Positions 10,641-22,857 are shown, counted from the first letter of the stretch. The stretch is DNA of 64,000 nt from Chinchilla lanigera (GCF_000276665.1 NW_004955448.1:1204542-1268541); one strand, 5' to 3'. Notes: a model not told the origin generated them from the letters alone. Program-made: numbers and translations.

Positions 10641-11875
10641 GAAATATTTTGAGTATCACTAATCAACCCAATGTACGTGTATATGAAAATTGAATAAGCA
10701 AATATGTTGTAAGTAATGAGAATCATATTTCTCAGTGTCAGACAAAAGATTTACATATTATCAAGGGCGGAAAGCTTGAACGAACCCTGGTGTGCCAAAT
10801 GAGAGTTACAGATATCAGCATGAACTTGTATCAATATACAGATAAGACAGAAATAAATACATACATAAGTGTACACATGGTTTAGTATGCATACATTTAT
10901 TTCCTACCTTTGTTCACAAACAGAAGCCAGAAGCAATGGCACTCAAGTAGCAACAAGCACCCCAGCGCCAGATCTTGGTTTCTATATACCATTCTCCAAC
11001 AAACAGAGCTAGTGCCTCTTAAGGAAGTTGTTGTCTGCAGGGAGAGGTCAGGTAAAATACAGTATGAGTTTGGAGCATGTTATAGTGCTAGAAAGCAGGG
11101 AAGTATCTAGTAAAAACACATCTATAGAGATAAAGGTATGTAGTTGGCTTGGTCTGAGGTTGGGGAATGATAGCAAAAGGAGATGAGTTTTCTTTTGGGA
11201 TAATAGAAATATTCTATAATCAATTGCAGGGCTCTGTAAATATTTTTTAAAAATGATACTGATGTCATGTACCTCCTGATTTGATGTGATGAGCATGAAA
11301 GTTTATCATATGTATACTTAGATACATTTTATAATATATAAATTATACCTCAATAAAGCTGATGAAGAGGAACAACAACAAAAACCAGTGATGTATGTCA
11401 AAGGCACACAGGAACCAACAGAAGGAGCTTCCAGTGGCTAAAGTGAATAATTTGAGCAAGAAATTAAATAATGATAATATTGAAAAATAACCCCCAAGAT
11501 AAACATTCATGACTTTGTGCTGACATACATAAGTGTAGAAAGGAAAAATCTTTCTTACAAAGGAATTATAAGTAGTGAGTATAGAAGGAATGAAGGAAAT
11601 AGAAAATCCAACTTTAGAATGCCACAGTAAGACCTATTGTAAACAAGATTCATTAATGAGTGCTAAAACCACTGGGTAAAACTTGTAGGATAAGCAGTGT
11701 GTTTGCATGATCTCAAGGTATCTCCCCTGAGATATTTATGAATTACAGTGCTTATTTGATGTGAGCATATAAAGTCTCCCATGTTTCTTTCTCTAGGAGG
11801 AAGAGCTTAATTCCTTTCTCCTTTGAATGTGGGCTAGACTGAGTGCCTTAGTTCTAATGAACAGAGTATGGAAAG
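10641..11875. other. Mixed AT-rich interval with an L1-type tail
   Basis: The stretch 11245-11365 (TATAAATTATACCTCAATAA) resembles an old L1 3' end. The rest is unremarkable, and a 66-codon frame at 10910-11110 has no recognisable family. Confidence 0.4.
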
Positions 11876-12256
11876 TGTCTTAGTATTGTGCTGAGACAAA
11901 ATACCCAACACCCAAAGTTACAGCGGGAAAGGCTCGTTTAGCTCATAGTTTGTGGAAGTTTCAGACAATAATAAGCTGACTCCAAGGCAGGGTGGCGTGG
12001 CAGCAGAGAAACAGCTCCTGCTGGGAGGAAGGCAGGAAAGCAACAAGTGGTGACCACAGCTTTTTCTGTTTCTTATATCCTACCCAGGCTACTTAGAGCA
12101 GGTAGCACTCGTACCCTTAATCCTAATGCCTTTGATCCTAGCATTGCACCATGAATCAATTCTAGCATCACACACTCTAGATCCAGCCGCCTTTGGACAA
12201 GTTCCATGTATGACCACGTGAGGCTTTGCGGGAACATCTTGATGCACACCATAACA
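11876..12256 (+). repeat. ERVL-type LTR with perfect 5-bp target duplication
   Basis: Starts TGTCTTAGTATTGTG and ends CACACCATAACA (TG...CA termini). It is flanked by GAAAG at 11871-11875 and again at 12257-12261, the 5-bp duplication expected for retroviral integration. The body (ACCCAAAGTTACAGCGGGAA, then GGCTCGTTTAGCTCATAG) matches a second copy at 29855-30316. No internal viral coding sequence is attached, so it is a solo LTR or a truncated copy. Confidence 0.8.
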
Positions 12257-12309
12257 GAAAGGAAAAAAACAGCAACTTCACAGGAGAGAAAACTGACAGG
12301 TATGACCTT

Positions 12310-12950
12310 TCAAAGTGGTCAAAGCTAGCTTCACTAATAGTAAGTCATGTTGATATCATGTACCTACTGATTTGAAGTAATGTATGTGGAAGCTCCTAAA
12401 GCTGAATATGCCCATGCCTTATGACCTATCCATTCTGTCCATAGGTATACATACAGCAAAAATATGTTTACATATTTGTATCAAAATACCTTTGCAAGAG
12501 TATGCATAGTAGCAGTATTTAGAAAAGAGCCTGGGTGCCCATCAATAGTAGAATGAAAAATAAATTGCATTCTATTCAGACAGTGGAATACTATACAGTA
12601 ACAAAATAAATGCAATATATCAGGAAAGCACCTCACAATGTTTAATGAGAGAAGTGAGGCACAAAAGTGTGCACACTCTATGACTGTTTCTATAAAGGTA
12701 ATACAAGCAAGCCTAATATATGGTGTTAGAAGTCGTGGTAGTGTCTGTCTTGGGGCAGCAGGGGTGGGTGACCAAGAGGGGACACGAGAAAAGCTTCTGG
12801 AATGCTGGCAGCATTCTGTTTCCTGAGCTGCTTAGTGATTATATAAATTATTTGCTTTGTTACAACTCATCAAGTTGCATGTTTATGATAAATGCACTTT
12901 TCAGTATGTATATTTTACTAATGACCAAGTTTACTTAGTAAAAAACAAAG
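12310..12950 (+). repeat. L1 3' fragment, plus strand
   Basis: Decayed L1 ORF2 C-terminus: TGGGTGCCCATCAATAGTAG near 12532, GTGGAATACTATACAGTAAC near 12582, and a GTGATTATATAAATT tail. No intact frame. Confidence 0.65.
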
Positions 12951-13009
12951 AGCTTTTGCATTTAGTTAGATACTTTTGCATTAAAATTCTGCCATACTAC
13001 TTGCTGGAT

Positions 13010-13160
13010 ATTACCTAACTCACTAACTTGTAGTTTCCCGATCCACATAATAAAGATAAACAATATCTAGCTCAGAAGATTATTTTGAGGGCTAAATTAA
13101 ATGAGACATAATATATAATATATGCAAAATCAGAGCACAGGATCTGAGGCAAGTAAAAAG
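13010..13160 (+). repeat. MIR SINE
   Basis: MIR core order is recognisable: TTGTAGTTTCCCGATCCACA (diverged from CAGTTTCCTCATCTGT), then TATTTTGAGGGCTAAATTAA, then GAGCACAGGATCTG. Ancient mammalian tRNA-derived SINE. Confidence 0.55.
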
Positions 13161-13947
13161 ATAGTCAAAGGCTTTGGCTTTCATCACTATCACTGTAAGG
13201 ACAAAAGGAGACTTCAGTCAACCTCAGGTCAGGCTTTGTCTCACATTGCCCCAGAGCAGCTCAGCTTGGCCTGGTCTCATAAAGTCTGCTGTTAGACTTA
13301 CTCTCCAGAGGTGTTCAAGATCAGCCAAGAAAGAAAAGATAGCATCCCATCTCTTTCAGTTAATCTGCTCAACATGAAAAGCCATGCATGGGTGGCCAAA
13401 ACTGCCAAAATATTAAGTTTAACTGAAACAAGTAGAATCTGTGAAGGGGTACAAGCTTCTGATTAGTGAGTTAACAGAAAGTGTAGAATAACTGAGTAAC
13501 CAGCACCAGGAGTTAGTTGCAATATCCAAGTACAAGAGGGTTCAGCAGTGTGTTCCTAGGTGTTAAATTCTTTTACATGTCCAAAGTGGTGTTGCAAAGT
13601 ACATACACTCAACTCCTAGGCAATGAAACTCTAGAGGTTCCACTAGTGGTAATAAAACACTAATGTGGATGTAGATATACAGTGTGAAGGCGGGAGCCTA
13701 TAGAATTGTATTATGTTTTGTTACACAGGTGGATTTTAGCTACCCTTGTCACAAAAAAGTTACTGCAGAAGTTGATGGGTATGTTGATCTACTATAGTAA
13801 CCACTTTATTATCTATAGTTATCCCATAACATGTTGTAAATATATGCAATAGCACAATACCATTTATTTTTAAAAGTCATGAAGCTATACAGATTTGAGT
13901 AAATAATGTGGGAAAAAGAAAAGATCTTCCTTACAGAAGAATTCATA

Positions 13948-13982
<35 letters not shown>

Positions 13983-14535
13983 GTAAAATGTATACATATA
14001 TGAAGAAATACATATGTATATAAAGAAATACATATATATAATACAAATATTGTATTACCTATATATGTATAAAGCAATACAGCATATGTGTTGTTTATAA
14101 CCCAAATAGGTCAAGTCAGTCTATCACAAAATAGGGAAATTACATAACTTTTGGTAAGTGAGACTTAAAAATACATTATATCTGAAGGCAAATACTAAAT
14201 TCTGGAGGCAAACTAAAACCTAGAGAAAAGACTGTCCTTAAAAAGTATAAGTAACCTTATAACAAAAATCATACAAAAAAGAGGTTTGGCATCCTAACTG
14301 TTGGCCTGCTTTGAGTTGCTTCAGAAGAAAAAATCCAGTTTTGTACCTCAATCAAAAAATAGTCATAAATCCAGAACTTCGCTGGGGCCTGGGGAGAATG
14401 TTGCCTAGAGGGTATCAAGCTACTATTAACTAAAACATTAGGAGGAAATCAAAATAGGTTCATTCATGTTCTCAGGAAAGTATGAAGCAACTTTGAGGAA
14501 TAATAGATATTGTAAATGTAGTATTTAATGTTAGA
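13161..14535. other. Unique AT-rich interval with a TG/TA microsatellite
   Basis: Nothing gene-like. A (TG)n/(TA)n run lies at 13945-13983, and TA-rich text continues to about 14070. Confidence 0.5.
13945..13983. repeat. (TG)n(TA)n microsatellite
   Basis: A short TG run is followed by about 14 TA repeats. Confidence 0.95.
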
Positions 14536-14539
14536 ATAG

Positions 14540-14875
14540 TGGTAGTTAAGGTGGAGTGTCAACTTGAGGGGCTTTGGGAACCACCTGGGGGATTCGTGGA
14601 GCACACTACTGGGTATGTCTGGATAGGAAATAGCGGCATGACCTCGGGGCCTCTGCCTGTCCCTTACCCCTTCCTCTCTGGAACTCTTCCCCTCTACTGC
14701 CCAGGAACTATGAACTAACCAGCTTTGCTCCACCATGCCCTTCTGCCATGTTTCTGCCCTGGGACCATCTAACCATGCACTGAAGCATCACATGCCCCTT
14801 AAAATGTGAGCCTGTCTTCCTTCAAGTTGTGGGTCTTGGATATTTGTCCAGCAGCAGGAAAACTAACTAATACAA
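14540..14875 (+). repeat. LTR fragment of ERVL/MaLR type
   Basis: GGAGTGTCAACTTGAGGGGC, then GGAACCACCTGGGGGATTCG, ending in CCTTCAAGTTGTGGGTCTTG and GGATATTTGTCCAGCAGCAG followed by AACTAACTAATACA. The 3' end closely follows the MaLR pattern seen at 17307-17773. Target duplication not identified. Confidence 0.6.
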
Positions 14876-14879
14876 ATAA

Positions 14880-15937
14880 TTTAAGGTTAAATGATAAATA
14901 GTTTGAAAAACACATTTGTATATTTTGTCTGCTTTTTAAGGTGTTGAAGTACACAAAAGATTCAATTGTTTGTACTTATAGTTTAAATGAAAGGAGTTTC
15001 ATCAAATTTTATATCAATGTATAGAGAACCCTTCCCGGTCCTCGTTGTGGCCCAGGAAGTTTGTATTTGTAAACCTATGAAAAGTTACTGGAATTCTAGT
15101 GAGTTAGTTCCAACCTACCACTTCCAGTGCAACTGATGGTGAGAATAAAGACACTAAGACATATTTGTAGTCATGGGGATCCAAGGGGTCCTAAGTCCAG
15201 CCACGATGATGGCTATCCAGAACAAAGGACTATACCCAGGACTGAACCCAGATTTTATTCACTTGTGAAGAAGGAGTGGCTTGAGGATGAGTGACTGTGA
15301 GAGTGGCGGGAAATACGTGAGTGCCATGAGCTGGGCTAGGTAGAAGGCCTGAAATCACTTCTGCAAATGCAGAGTGAAGGATATGCAGAAAGAGTAATCT
15401 GGATAACTCAGTTGAGATAGTATTTAATGTTTTGGGGTCAGTACTTCAGCTCTGATGTGTAATCTTTGAAGCTCCAGGAAGTCATAACCTGTATTCCCAG
15501 CCGACAGTGCGGAGCATTGGTTCACACATCCCACCTCATCCCCGCTCACTGGAGGGAGCAACAGGGGTGGGGAAACACGCCTGCCATCTCCAAAGACTAC
15601 CATCAGCACCTTGGCTAGACCGATAGGCATTGCTTAAAGTCAATTGAAGGGGTAAGGGAAAGTCCTAGCCAGCTCTGTACATATCACTACATGGAAATAG
15701 GGTCAGGCTCAGCCCAAACAGAGGCAATTGCTCTTCTTTTAAGGAGAGTCACCTAGGTGGTCCTCCACATCAACTCAGTCCTGAAACTCAATCCACTAGT
15801 ATCACAGTTCATATTTTTGTGATGTTCCTCTCTGTGCAAATGTCTTTATACTAAAGACTCACCTTTGTTCTAACAGACTCACTTCTGGGGAAGAGGGACT
15901 ATGGTTTACAGCGTAACGTGTGTGGTAGGAACATTTC
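14880..15937. other. Unique interval, nothing recognised
   Basis: No recognised gene or repeat. An open frame of 68 codons at 15424-15630 on the minus strand looks like chance. Confidence 0.45.
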
Positions 15938-16217
15938 TTAGTCTACTTGGGCGGCCAGATAAAGTACCACAAACAGAGTGGCTTAAATAGCAGAAATGTA
16001 CTTCCTCACAACCTGGAAGTGTAAGATCAAGGTGTTAATTTCCTCTAAGGTTCTCCCCTTGGGTTATAGATAACTATATCTCTCTGTAAATGGCTTTCCT
16101 TCTGTGTATATTCATGCTATAACCTTTTTTCCATTTAAAATTAAAATTTTTAAAATTGATCCTCAGTACTGTGAAAAAGAAAAAATGAAAATTGTGTGAA
16201 TTAATGGGAAACCATGT

Positions 16218-16253
16218 AATATATATATATATACACATACATATATATATATA
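16218..16253. repeat. (TA)n microsatellite
   Basis: Two TA runs separated by a short CACATACA stretch. Confidence 0.93.
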
Positions 16254-16521
16254 AAACCCAATGTTTAAATTGGGTTAAACATTAGTTTCTTGAAACATTT
16301 ATCACTTCCTTATGGCGAGAACCTTCTAAATCCTTTCTTCTCCTTATCTGAAATGTATAATACATGATTGTTACTGTAGTCACTGTACTGTGCTGCAGCA
16401 CCCCAGAACTTCTTGTCCCTTTGGAATTCTGACTTAGTACCCATTGAGCTCGTCTTGTTAGAACACTGTTCATGTTGGATTAGGGTGTGCTCACACAAAC
16501 TCATTTTAACTTAATTATCTC

Positions 16522-16688
16522 TCTCTCTTTTTTATTTTTTTATTTTATTTTTTTTGAGTCTCTCTATGTAATTCAGGCTGGCCTTGGGCTCACTTTGTAG
16601 CCCAGGCTGGCCTCGAACTCCCAACGATCCTTCTGCCTCAGCCTCCTCTGTGCTGGGATTAGAGGGGTGTGCCACCACGCCTGGCTTA
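16522..16688 (-). repeat. B1-type SINE with target duplication
   Basis: The plus strand reads T-rich tail, then GGCTGGCCTTGGGCTCACTT, GCCCAGGCTGGCCTCGAACT and TGCCACCACGCCTGGCTT. It has the internal B1 quasi-duplication (two GGCTGGCCT...CTC blocks). Near-identical direct repeats ACTTAATTATCTC (16509-16521) and CCTTAATTACCTC (16689-16701) flank it. Confidence 0.9.
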
Positions 16689-16974
16689 CCTTAATTACCT
16701 CTTAAAGGCCCTATCTCTAAGTACAACCACATACTGAGTTAGTTGATGCTAGGACTTCTACATGAATTTTGGGGAGCACAATTTGTTCCATAACAATTTC
16801 TAAGATCCAAGAGACTGGAGACTCATTCACTGTGAGCAAAAGGACCCAGGCTTGAAAAGGGGCTGAGACGGGGACTCTGGGGATAAAGCAGGAATTGAAT
16901 GATCAGAGAAGACAGCATTAAGGAGGAAGGGTATCCTGAGGAAGGGAACCAGGAGTCCCAAAAGTTGTGGCACA

Positions 16975-17140
16975 AACTCCTGACTGCACAGTGGTCACCA
17001 GGGACACTTTAAGTCGTTTCAGTGCCCAGGTCGTACCTGAGAAAGTTTCAGTCAAAATGTCTGGGTTGAGAAATGGACATGACTACCATTTAGACCCCCC
17101 CAGGTGATTCCAGCTGTGGAGCCCAGATTGGAAACCCTTA
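16975..17140 (+). repeat. MER5-like hAT-Charlie remnant
   Basis: The right end CCCAGGTGATTCCAGCTGTG followed by GAGCCCAGATTGGAAACC matches the 3' end of MER5-type nonautonomous elements (CCCAGGTGATTCTAATGTGC ... GAACC). The left end is decayed. Confidence 0.5.
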
Positions 17141-17306
17141 GGTTTGATGGTAAAGCCTTGAGCTCCAGTATTCTGCACACAGAAAGTTAGACTTGGGTGT
17201 GTAAAGTTTTGACCTCCTTGCTCTCTGAAGGTAGTAACTGGAGGGCCATTCATCCTGCACCAAAGTCAGCAGCGGATGTCTTGGTCATCTGCAACTTGAC
17301 AGGGAG

Positions 17307-17773
17307 TGTTATGGTTTGTGTCTAGATGTCTTCCCACTAAAAGTCTCATGTGGTCATAGGGATTTTTTGGAGGAGGCTGAATCTAGAAAGTGTGATTGAT
17401 TCGTGGTGCAATGCTAGGATTAAGGGTGTTGGGATTAAGGGTGAGTGATTGCTGGATCAGTTCACTAATTAGATAAGTACTGCCCTAATTCCGGTATACT
17501 GGTTACAGTAGAAGGGATATAAAGTGGCTTGTCTACTCTCCTTCTCTTGTTGCTTTTGCTCTCCTCTTGTTATTTTGCCACCATGAACTGGTTATCTCTT
17601 GCTTTTGCTGTCTTCTGCCACCCTGAACTGTTGCCCTTCTTCCATGTACCACCCTGCCTTGGAGCCAGCTGATTATGGACTGAAACCTCTATAAACTGAG
17701 CTAAGTAACCCTTTCCTCCTTTAACTTTGGATGTCGGGTATTTTGTCCCAGCAACAAGAAAAGTAACTAAGCA
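17307..17773 (+). repeat. MaLR-type (MST-like) solo LTR
   Basis: Starts TGTTATGGTTTGTGTCTAGATG. The body keeps GCAATGCTAGGATTAAGGGT, and the right part reads GGACTGAAACCTCTATAAAC, GGGTATTTTGTCCCAGCAAC and GTAACTAAGCA. Both ends match the MST/THE1-style consensus. The flanks GGGAG (17302-17306) and TGGAG (17774-17778) differ at one base, as expected for an old 5-bp target duplication. A 75-codon antisense frame in it is not a gene. Confidence 0.85.
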
Positions 17774-17778
17774 TGGAG

Positions 17779-18585
17779 GATTATCTAAAAGAACCACTGA
17801 CGGTAATGACCCTTCCTGAAAGATACGAAGTTCAACATTCCTGGCTGCCTTGACTCTTCCCAGGCACGTCAGCCACCAATCTTGAGCCCTATGGTGTTTC
17901 TCTAGCTATATCCAACCCCCACTGAAACACTGGTACACTCCAACACCAGAAAGAAAAGGAGGAAATGAGGAAGTCCGTTTTGTGTATTTTCAGATACCCA
18001 CGTTCCCAACTATGCTGGGAATGTTTGAGCCATGTCAGTGGGGTGAATAGTAGGGTGAATACTTCTACCCAATCCTTCAGGAGCACTGCATCATGGAAAT
18101 ACTGTGCTTAGAACAACACAATATTGCCATGGGCCTTTCTGCCCTGTGCAAATATTATTAGTCTTTAACTAGAAATGACCAAAAACAGATGTTTCATATC
18201 TAGAATGTTTTCTCACAGACAGTTTCAATAGAAATATTTTAGCTCTTCAGATACATCCAAATAAAATATTTTGTCTTAAAACACTCTATTTTAAAAGTCA
18301 GTGAGCTGTGGCTTCATTACAACAGAAGAAATATGAATCAGAGACCTGCTTTCATTTTTCATTTCTCATCTTCAGACGAAGCAATAGCAAACAGCAAAAA
18401 GTGATGAAATTCTGAACACTAATGATTCAGAAATGTTTTTAAAATGCATTCATGTAATAAAACTGAGAAATACCAGTGACATTTGCTATAAGACCTACAT
18501 GATGATTCCTCTCACACTGATTTACGTTATAAAACTAGAAGGGACTTTTCAAAATTCATGCCGTTCGCAGTCGTGTTGGGAAGGG
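17779..18585. other. Unique interval, nothing recognised
   Basis: No recognised gene or repeat. Confidence 0.45.
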
Positions 18586-19145
18586 GTATGTGCACAGAGC
18601 ACTGTTCCTTTTTCTCTAACGCCCTTTCCCTCTCTCCTCCCCCTCCCTCCTCCTCCAATTTCACCATCCCATTTTTCATACTTGTTGATATTCTTAATCT
18701 TAGATAATGTAATGGCTTATAATGCTTACATTAATCGAGGTTATTAGGTTTCTGTACGTGACATATCTTCATTTGACTTCTTTTCTCTTCCTCACCCTCA
18801 TGCTTTTTTCTTTAGATCTCTTCCCTATGGCAAGAGATCCATCCCTTTGTTCCCTTCTATCCATCCTTTATTATTCTCATTGTTTGTAGTTTGTCTCACT
18901 CAAGTGAGAGCTAACATATGTTTTTTAAAATTCTTTTAAAAAATTTTAAAAAGAGAATAAAAATAATAAAAAGTATTAGAAATGCTACAGAATTTCACCA
19001 AACAAGATGATAGGAATTCTGCAATGATTGTTATATTGCATATTTTTGTCTTCAAACATATGGTTTTAAGCATGTGTGTCTGGTTTATTTCACTCAACAT
19101 TATATTTTCCAGGTGCATCCATTTTCTGACAAACCTATCATTCTT

Positions 19146-19305
19146 TTTTTTTTTTTTCTTTTTTTTTCTTTTTTGAGACAAGGTCTTGCTATGCTGGTCT
19201 TGAGCTCACTTTGTAGCCTAGGCTGGTCTGAAACTTGCAATGATTCTCCTGCATCAGCCTCCTAGGTGCTGGGATTACAGGTGTGCACCACCATACCTGA
19301 CCATT
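19146..19305 (-). repeat. B1-type SINE inside L1
   Basis: T-rich tail, then GAGACAAGGTCTTGCTATGC, CCTAGGCTGGTCTGAAACTT and GTGTGCACCACCATACCTGA. The target duplication CTATCATTCTT is at 19135-19145 and 19306-19316. The insertion therefore post-dates the L1. Confidence 0.92.
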
Positions 19306-19638
19306 CTATCATTCTTTATAGCCAAGTAGTAGTCGATTGTATATAAATACCACCTTTTCTTTATCCAAAATCTGTTGATGACAATGCAGGCTGCTTCCAG
19401 CACAAACTATGAATTGTGCTGCTGTGAACATTAGTATGCATATATTGTTATAGTATGACATCATAAACTCTTTGGGGAAGATGCCTAGCAGAGCGATCAC
19501 TGGGTCATATAGAGATTCTAATTTTTGTTCTTTGAGAAGTCTCCATACTGGTTTCCATAATGGTTGTACTAGTTTACATTCCCACTAACAGTGAAGAAGG
19601 GTTCCTTTTTCACCACAGCCTCACCAGCATTTGTTATT

Positions 19639-19750
19639 TTTGTTTATTTGGGTTTTTTTTTTTGTATTTTTTTGCAGTACCAGGGATCGAACTCATGACA
19701 TCACACTTGCCAGGCAGGCGCTTACACCACTGAGCTATATCCCCAGCCCC
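19639..19750 (-). repeat. ID SINE inside L1
   Basis: The minus strand reads GGGGCTGGGGATATAGCTCA ... GAGTTCGATCCCTGGTAC and an A-rich tail. The 15-bp target duplication CCAGCATTTGTTATT is at 19624-19638 and 19751-19765. It lacks the CCGGTACCGG palindrome, so it belongs to a different subfamily from the copies at 2.7 and 3.1 kb. Confidence 0.93.
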
Positions 19751-20414
19751 CCAGCATTTGTTATTATTTGATTTCTGAATGATTGTCATTGTTTCTAGAG
19801 TAAGATGGAAGCTTAGTGTTGTTTTAATTTGCCTTCGCTAATGGTCAGAGATTTTTTTAAATACTTTTTGACCATTTGTATGTCTTCTTCTGTGAAGTGT
19901 CTGTTCATTTCTCTTGCCCATTTCTTGACTGAATCTTTAATTTTAGGTGATTTAATTATTTTTTACTTCTTTGTATATCCTAGTTATTAGTCTCCTGTCT
20001 GAGGAGAAGCTGGCAAAATTTTTTTCCCATTCTGCAGGCAGTCTCTTTACTGGTTGATTCTTTTTCTGTTCAGAAGTTTTTAGTCTGATATAATCCCACT
20101 TGTTAATCCTGCACAATTGAGATTTTGTTTAGAAAATCCTTTCTAACATCTATGTTTACAAGTGTTTTACCTATTTTATCTTCCAGTAGGTTTATAGAAG
20201 TGACTTTTGATTAGAAAACTTTGTCTCTGGGAAATAAAACCATGCATGTAGCCAAATTTAGTCACATTTTCAAAGAATCATGTGTCACTCTAAAAGATCC
20301 AATATCTATCTCTCTATCTTTCTGTCATCATCTATCTACATATATATGCATGTACATATATTTTTCTTTTCCCTTTCTTCTTTTCTCCAAGGTAGCTAAA
20401 ATAATTGTACTACT

Positions 20415-20504
20415 GGGGCTGGGGATTTAGCTCAGTGGCACAGTGCCTGCCAGCAAATGCAAGGTCATGAGTTCGATTCCCGGTACCGGAAGAAAAGGAA
20501 AAAA
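20415..20504 (+). repeat. ID SINE with target duplication
   Basis: GGGGCTGGGGATTTAGCTCA ... GAGTTCGATTCCCGGTACCGG, then a short AAGAAAAGG(A)n tail. Near-identical flanks AAATAATTGTACTACT (20399-20414) and AAATAATTATACTGCT (20505-20520) differ at two bases. The B-box half is well kept. Confidence 0.92.
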
Positions 20505-20520
20505 AAATAATTATACTGCT

Positions 20521-20785
20521 AACTTCTATTAGTTCATTGAAAGAAATGGTTTGTGCTTATATTGTTTGATCAGTTTTGCATTCCTATATCTTATAATCTG
20601 AGCAACTACTTTGAAGATAACAATATGCAATATAATAACCATTGTTAATTTCCTATTATATTGTTTTGAAATTCTATATCATTGTTTTTTCTCTTTAAAA
20701 AAGATCTAATATCATCCAAATCTTAATCTTGTTAATATTATATATTTGAAACAAACTACAGGCAAAAAATGGAAAGTGAAATATT
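20521..20785. other. AT-rich interval, nothing recognised
   Basis: No gene or clear repeat. Confidence 0.4.
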
Positions 20786-20789
20786 CCAC

Positions 20790-20940
20790 AACAATGATTC
20801 TCAAGTTGTAATTTGTGTAAGAATCAAGTGAGCATCTTGTTAATTCTGATTTTGGTGGGCCACAACATTCTGCATTTCTAGAAAGCTCTCAGGAAATGCT
20901 GTCAGTGGGTGCTGGTTTGCAGACCAAGGTTCTAGAAAGG
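20790..20940 (+). repeat. MER5-like hAT-Charlie remnant
   Basis: AATGATTCTCAAGTTGTAAT at the left, ATTCTGCATTTCTAGAAAGC in the middle and GCAGACCAAGGTTCTAGAAA at the right follow the order of MER5-class elements. Confidence 0.55.
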
Positions 20941-21575
20941 CTGATTTCTTCCCAGTTAACTTTACCCACTCTAAAGGTAAGGTCTCCCAAAGCTTACTTC
21001 TTCACCAACAACTTTGTCAGGTTTGAACAGTCTTGACCATTCCAACTGTCATTACTACCCTCTCTCTACTCACTTTCTGCTTTCTTTTGAGATAAATATG
21101 GCTGAATATTTTGTTTAAATTCCTTCATTTTTTAGATATGCTTATTATTTGTATTTTCTTACGCACTGTCCTGGGGTATACAATCTGCATCTTAACTCAC
21201 CAGAGGTCACTGAAAGTTAGCATTGTACCATCTTTTTGTGATATTATTGTCATATAATTTACATCTGTGTAGATTATAGATTTCAGAATATAACCCTATA
21301 AATTTTGCTTTCAACGGTTGTCTTTTAAATAAAGAGGTAGAAAATCCTTTAATATTTGTATTTATCCAGATATTTACTATTTCTAGTATTCCTAATTCCT
21401 TCCTCTAGGTAAAATTTTCTGTGTAATGCTATATCCCATCAACCAGAAGAACTCCCTTTAATTTTCCTCGAACAATGTCTATTGGTGGCAAGTTCTGTTT
21501 TTGTATACCTGCACATGCCTTTATTAAGAAATTTTTTTGTAGCACTTTCATTGTCTTGTGGCTTCTATTTTCCCT

Positions 21576-21618
21576 TTTTTCTGATGAAAAGATATCATTT
21601 TTCTGATGAAAAGATATC
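21576..21618. repeat. 22-bp tandem duplication
   Basis: TTTTTCTGATGAAAAGATAT occurs twice in tandem (starts 21576 and 21598). A recent local duplication inside the old L1. Confidence 0.9.
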
Positions 21619-21654
21619 CCATATCTTTTCCTCTGCCCTGCTTCCCTCCATCTA

Positions 21655-22857
21655 TCCATCTTTACCTCTGTCTATCTTTATCTCCATCCCTGTCTCCATC
21701 TTCACCCTCATATCCACCCCATCTCCATCTCTATCTCCTTCTCCATCTCCTTCTCCATCTCCATCTCCATCTCCATCTCCATCTCCTTCTCCATCTCCTT
21801 CTCCATCTCCATCTCCAACTCCATCTCCATCTCCATCTCATCTCCATCTCCTTCTCCATCTCCAACTCCATCTCCATCTCCATCTCATCTCCATCTCCTT
21901 CTCCATCTCCTTCTTATCTCCATCTCCATCTCCATCTCCTTCTCCATCTCCTTCTCCATCTCCATCTCCAACTCCATCTCCTTCTCCATCTCCTTCTTAT
22001 CTCCATCTCCATCTCCAACTCCATCTCCATCTCCATCTCATCTCCATCTCCTTCTCCATCTNNNNNNNNNNNNNNNNNNNNNNNNNNNNNNNNNNNNNNN
22101 NNNNNNNNNNNNNNNNNNNNNNNNNNNNNNNNNNNNNNNNNNNNNNNNNNNNNNNNNNNNNNNNNNNNNNNNNNNNNNNNNNNNNNNNNNNNNNNNNNNN
22201 NNNNNNNNNNNNNNNNNNNNNNNNNNNNNNNNNNNNNNNNNNNNNNNNNNNNNNNNNNNNNNNNNNNNNNNNNNNNNNNNNNNNNNNNNNNNNNNNNNNN
22301 NNNNNNNNNNNNNNNNNNNNNNNNNNNNNNNNNNNNNNNNNNNNNNNNNNNNNNNNNNNNNNNNNNNNNNNNNNNNNNNNNNNNNNNNNNNNNNNNNNNN
22401 NNNNNNNNNNNNNNNNNNNNNNNNNNNNNNNNNNNNNNNNNNNNNNNNNNNNNNNNNNNNNNNNNNNNNNNNNNNNNNNNNNNNNNNNNNNNNNNNNNNN
22501 NNNNNNNNNNNNNNNNNNNNNNNNNNNNNNNNNNNNNNNNNNNNNNNNNNNNNNNNNNNNNNNNNNNNNNNNNNNNNNNNNNNNNNNNNNNTCCTTCTCC
22601 ATCCCCATTGACAGCCACATCGCCATCTTCTTCTCCATCTTCATCTCCATCTCCATCTCAATCCCCATCCTTATCTCCATCCCCATCCCATCTCCATCCC
22701 CATATCCTCCGTTTCCACCCCCATTTCTACCTCCATCTCCACCTCATTCTCATTCTCCTTCTCCATCTCCAACCCCATCCCCATCCCCATCCCCTTCTCC
22801 ATCTCATCTCTTATCTCCATCTCTAGCTTCATCTTCATCTCCAGTTTCATCTCCACA
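21655..22857. repeat. (CTCCAT)n hexanucleotide array with assembly gap
   Basis: A polypyrimidine tract of CTCCAT units with frequent CTCCTT, CTCCAA and CTCATCT variants. It is densest at 21715-22061, resumes after the gap and degenerates rightward to about 22857. Its open frames (Ser/Pro, His/Leu or Glu/Met repeats by frame, running through N) are artefacts of the period. The right end abuts the tail of a minus-strand B1-dID, so the array probably grew from that SINE tail. Confidence 0.97.
22062..22591. other. Assembly gap, 530 N
   Basis: A run of 530 undetermined bases inside the array; its true length is unknown. Confidence 0.99.

Larger units (their letters stand above)
15938..16795 (+). 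repeat. ERVL/MLT2-like LTR split by later insertions
   Basis: The left end TTAGTCTACTTGGGCGGCC leads to ACAAACAGAGTGGCTTAAAT. The right end is GGGGAGCACAATTTGTTCCA followed by TAACA. A perfect 5-bp duplication ATTTC flanks it at 15933-15937 and 16796-16800. Inside sit a TA microsatellite and a B1 (16522-16688). Confidence 0.65.
18590..20200 (-). repeat. L1 fragment, minus strand (3' UTR and ORF2 C-terminus)
   Basis: A pyrimidine-rich 3' UTR-like lead (18610-18900) precedes reverse-complement ORF2 text. Examples are TTATTTCACTCAACATTATA near 19084, TTTCCATAATGGTTGTACTA near 19552 and TTACATTCCCACTAACAGTG near 19573. L1 wording continues to about 20180. Two SINEs (19146-19305, 19639-19750) sit in it, and the L1 rejoins precisely across each. 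All frames are broken. Confidence 0.8.
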
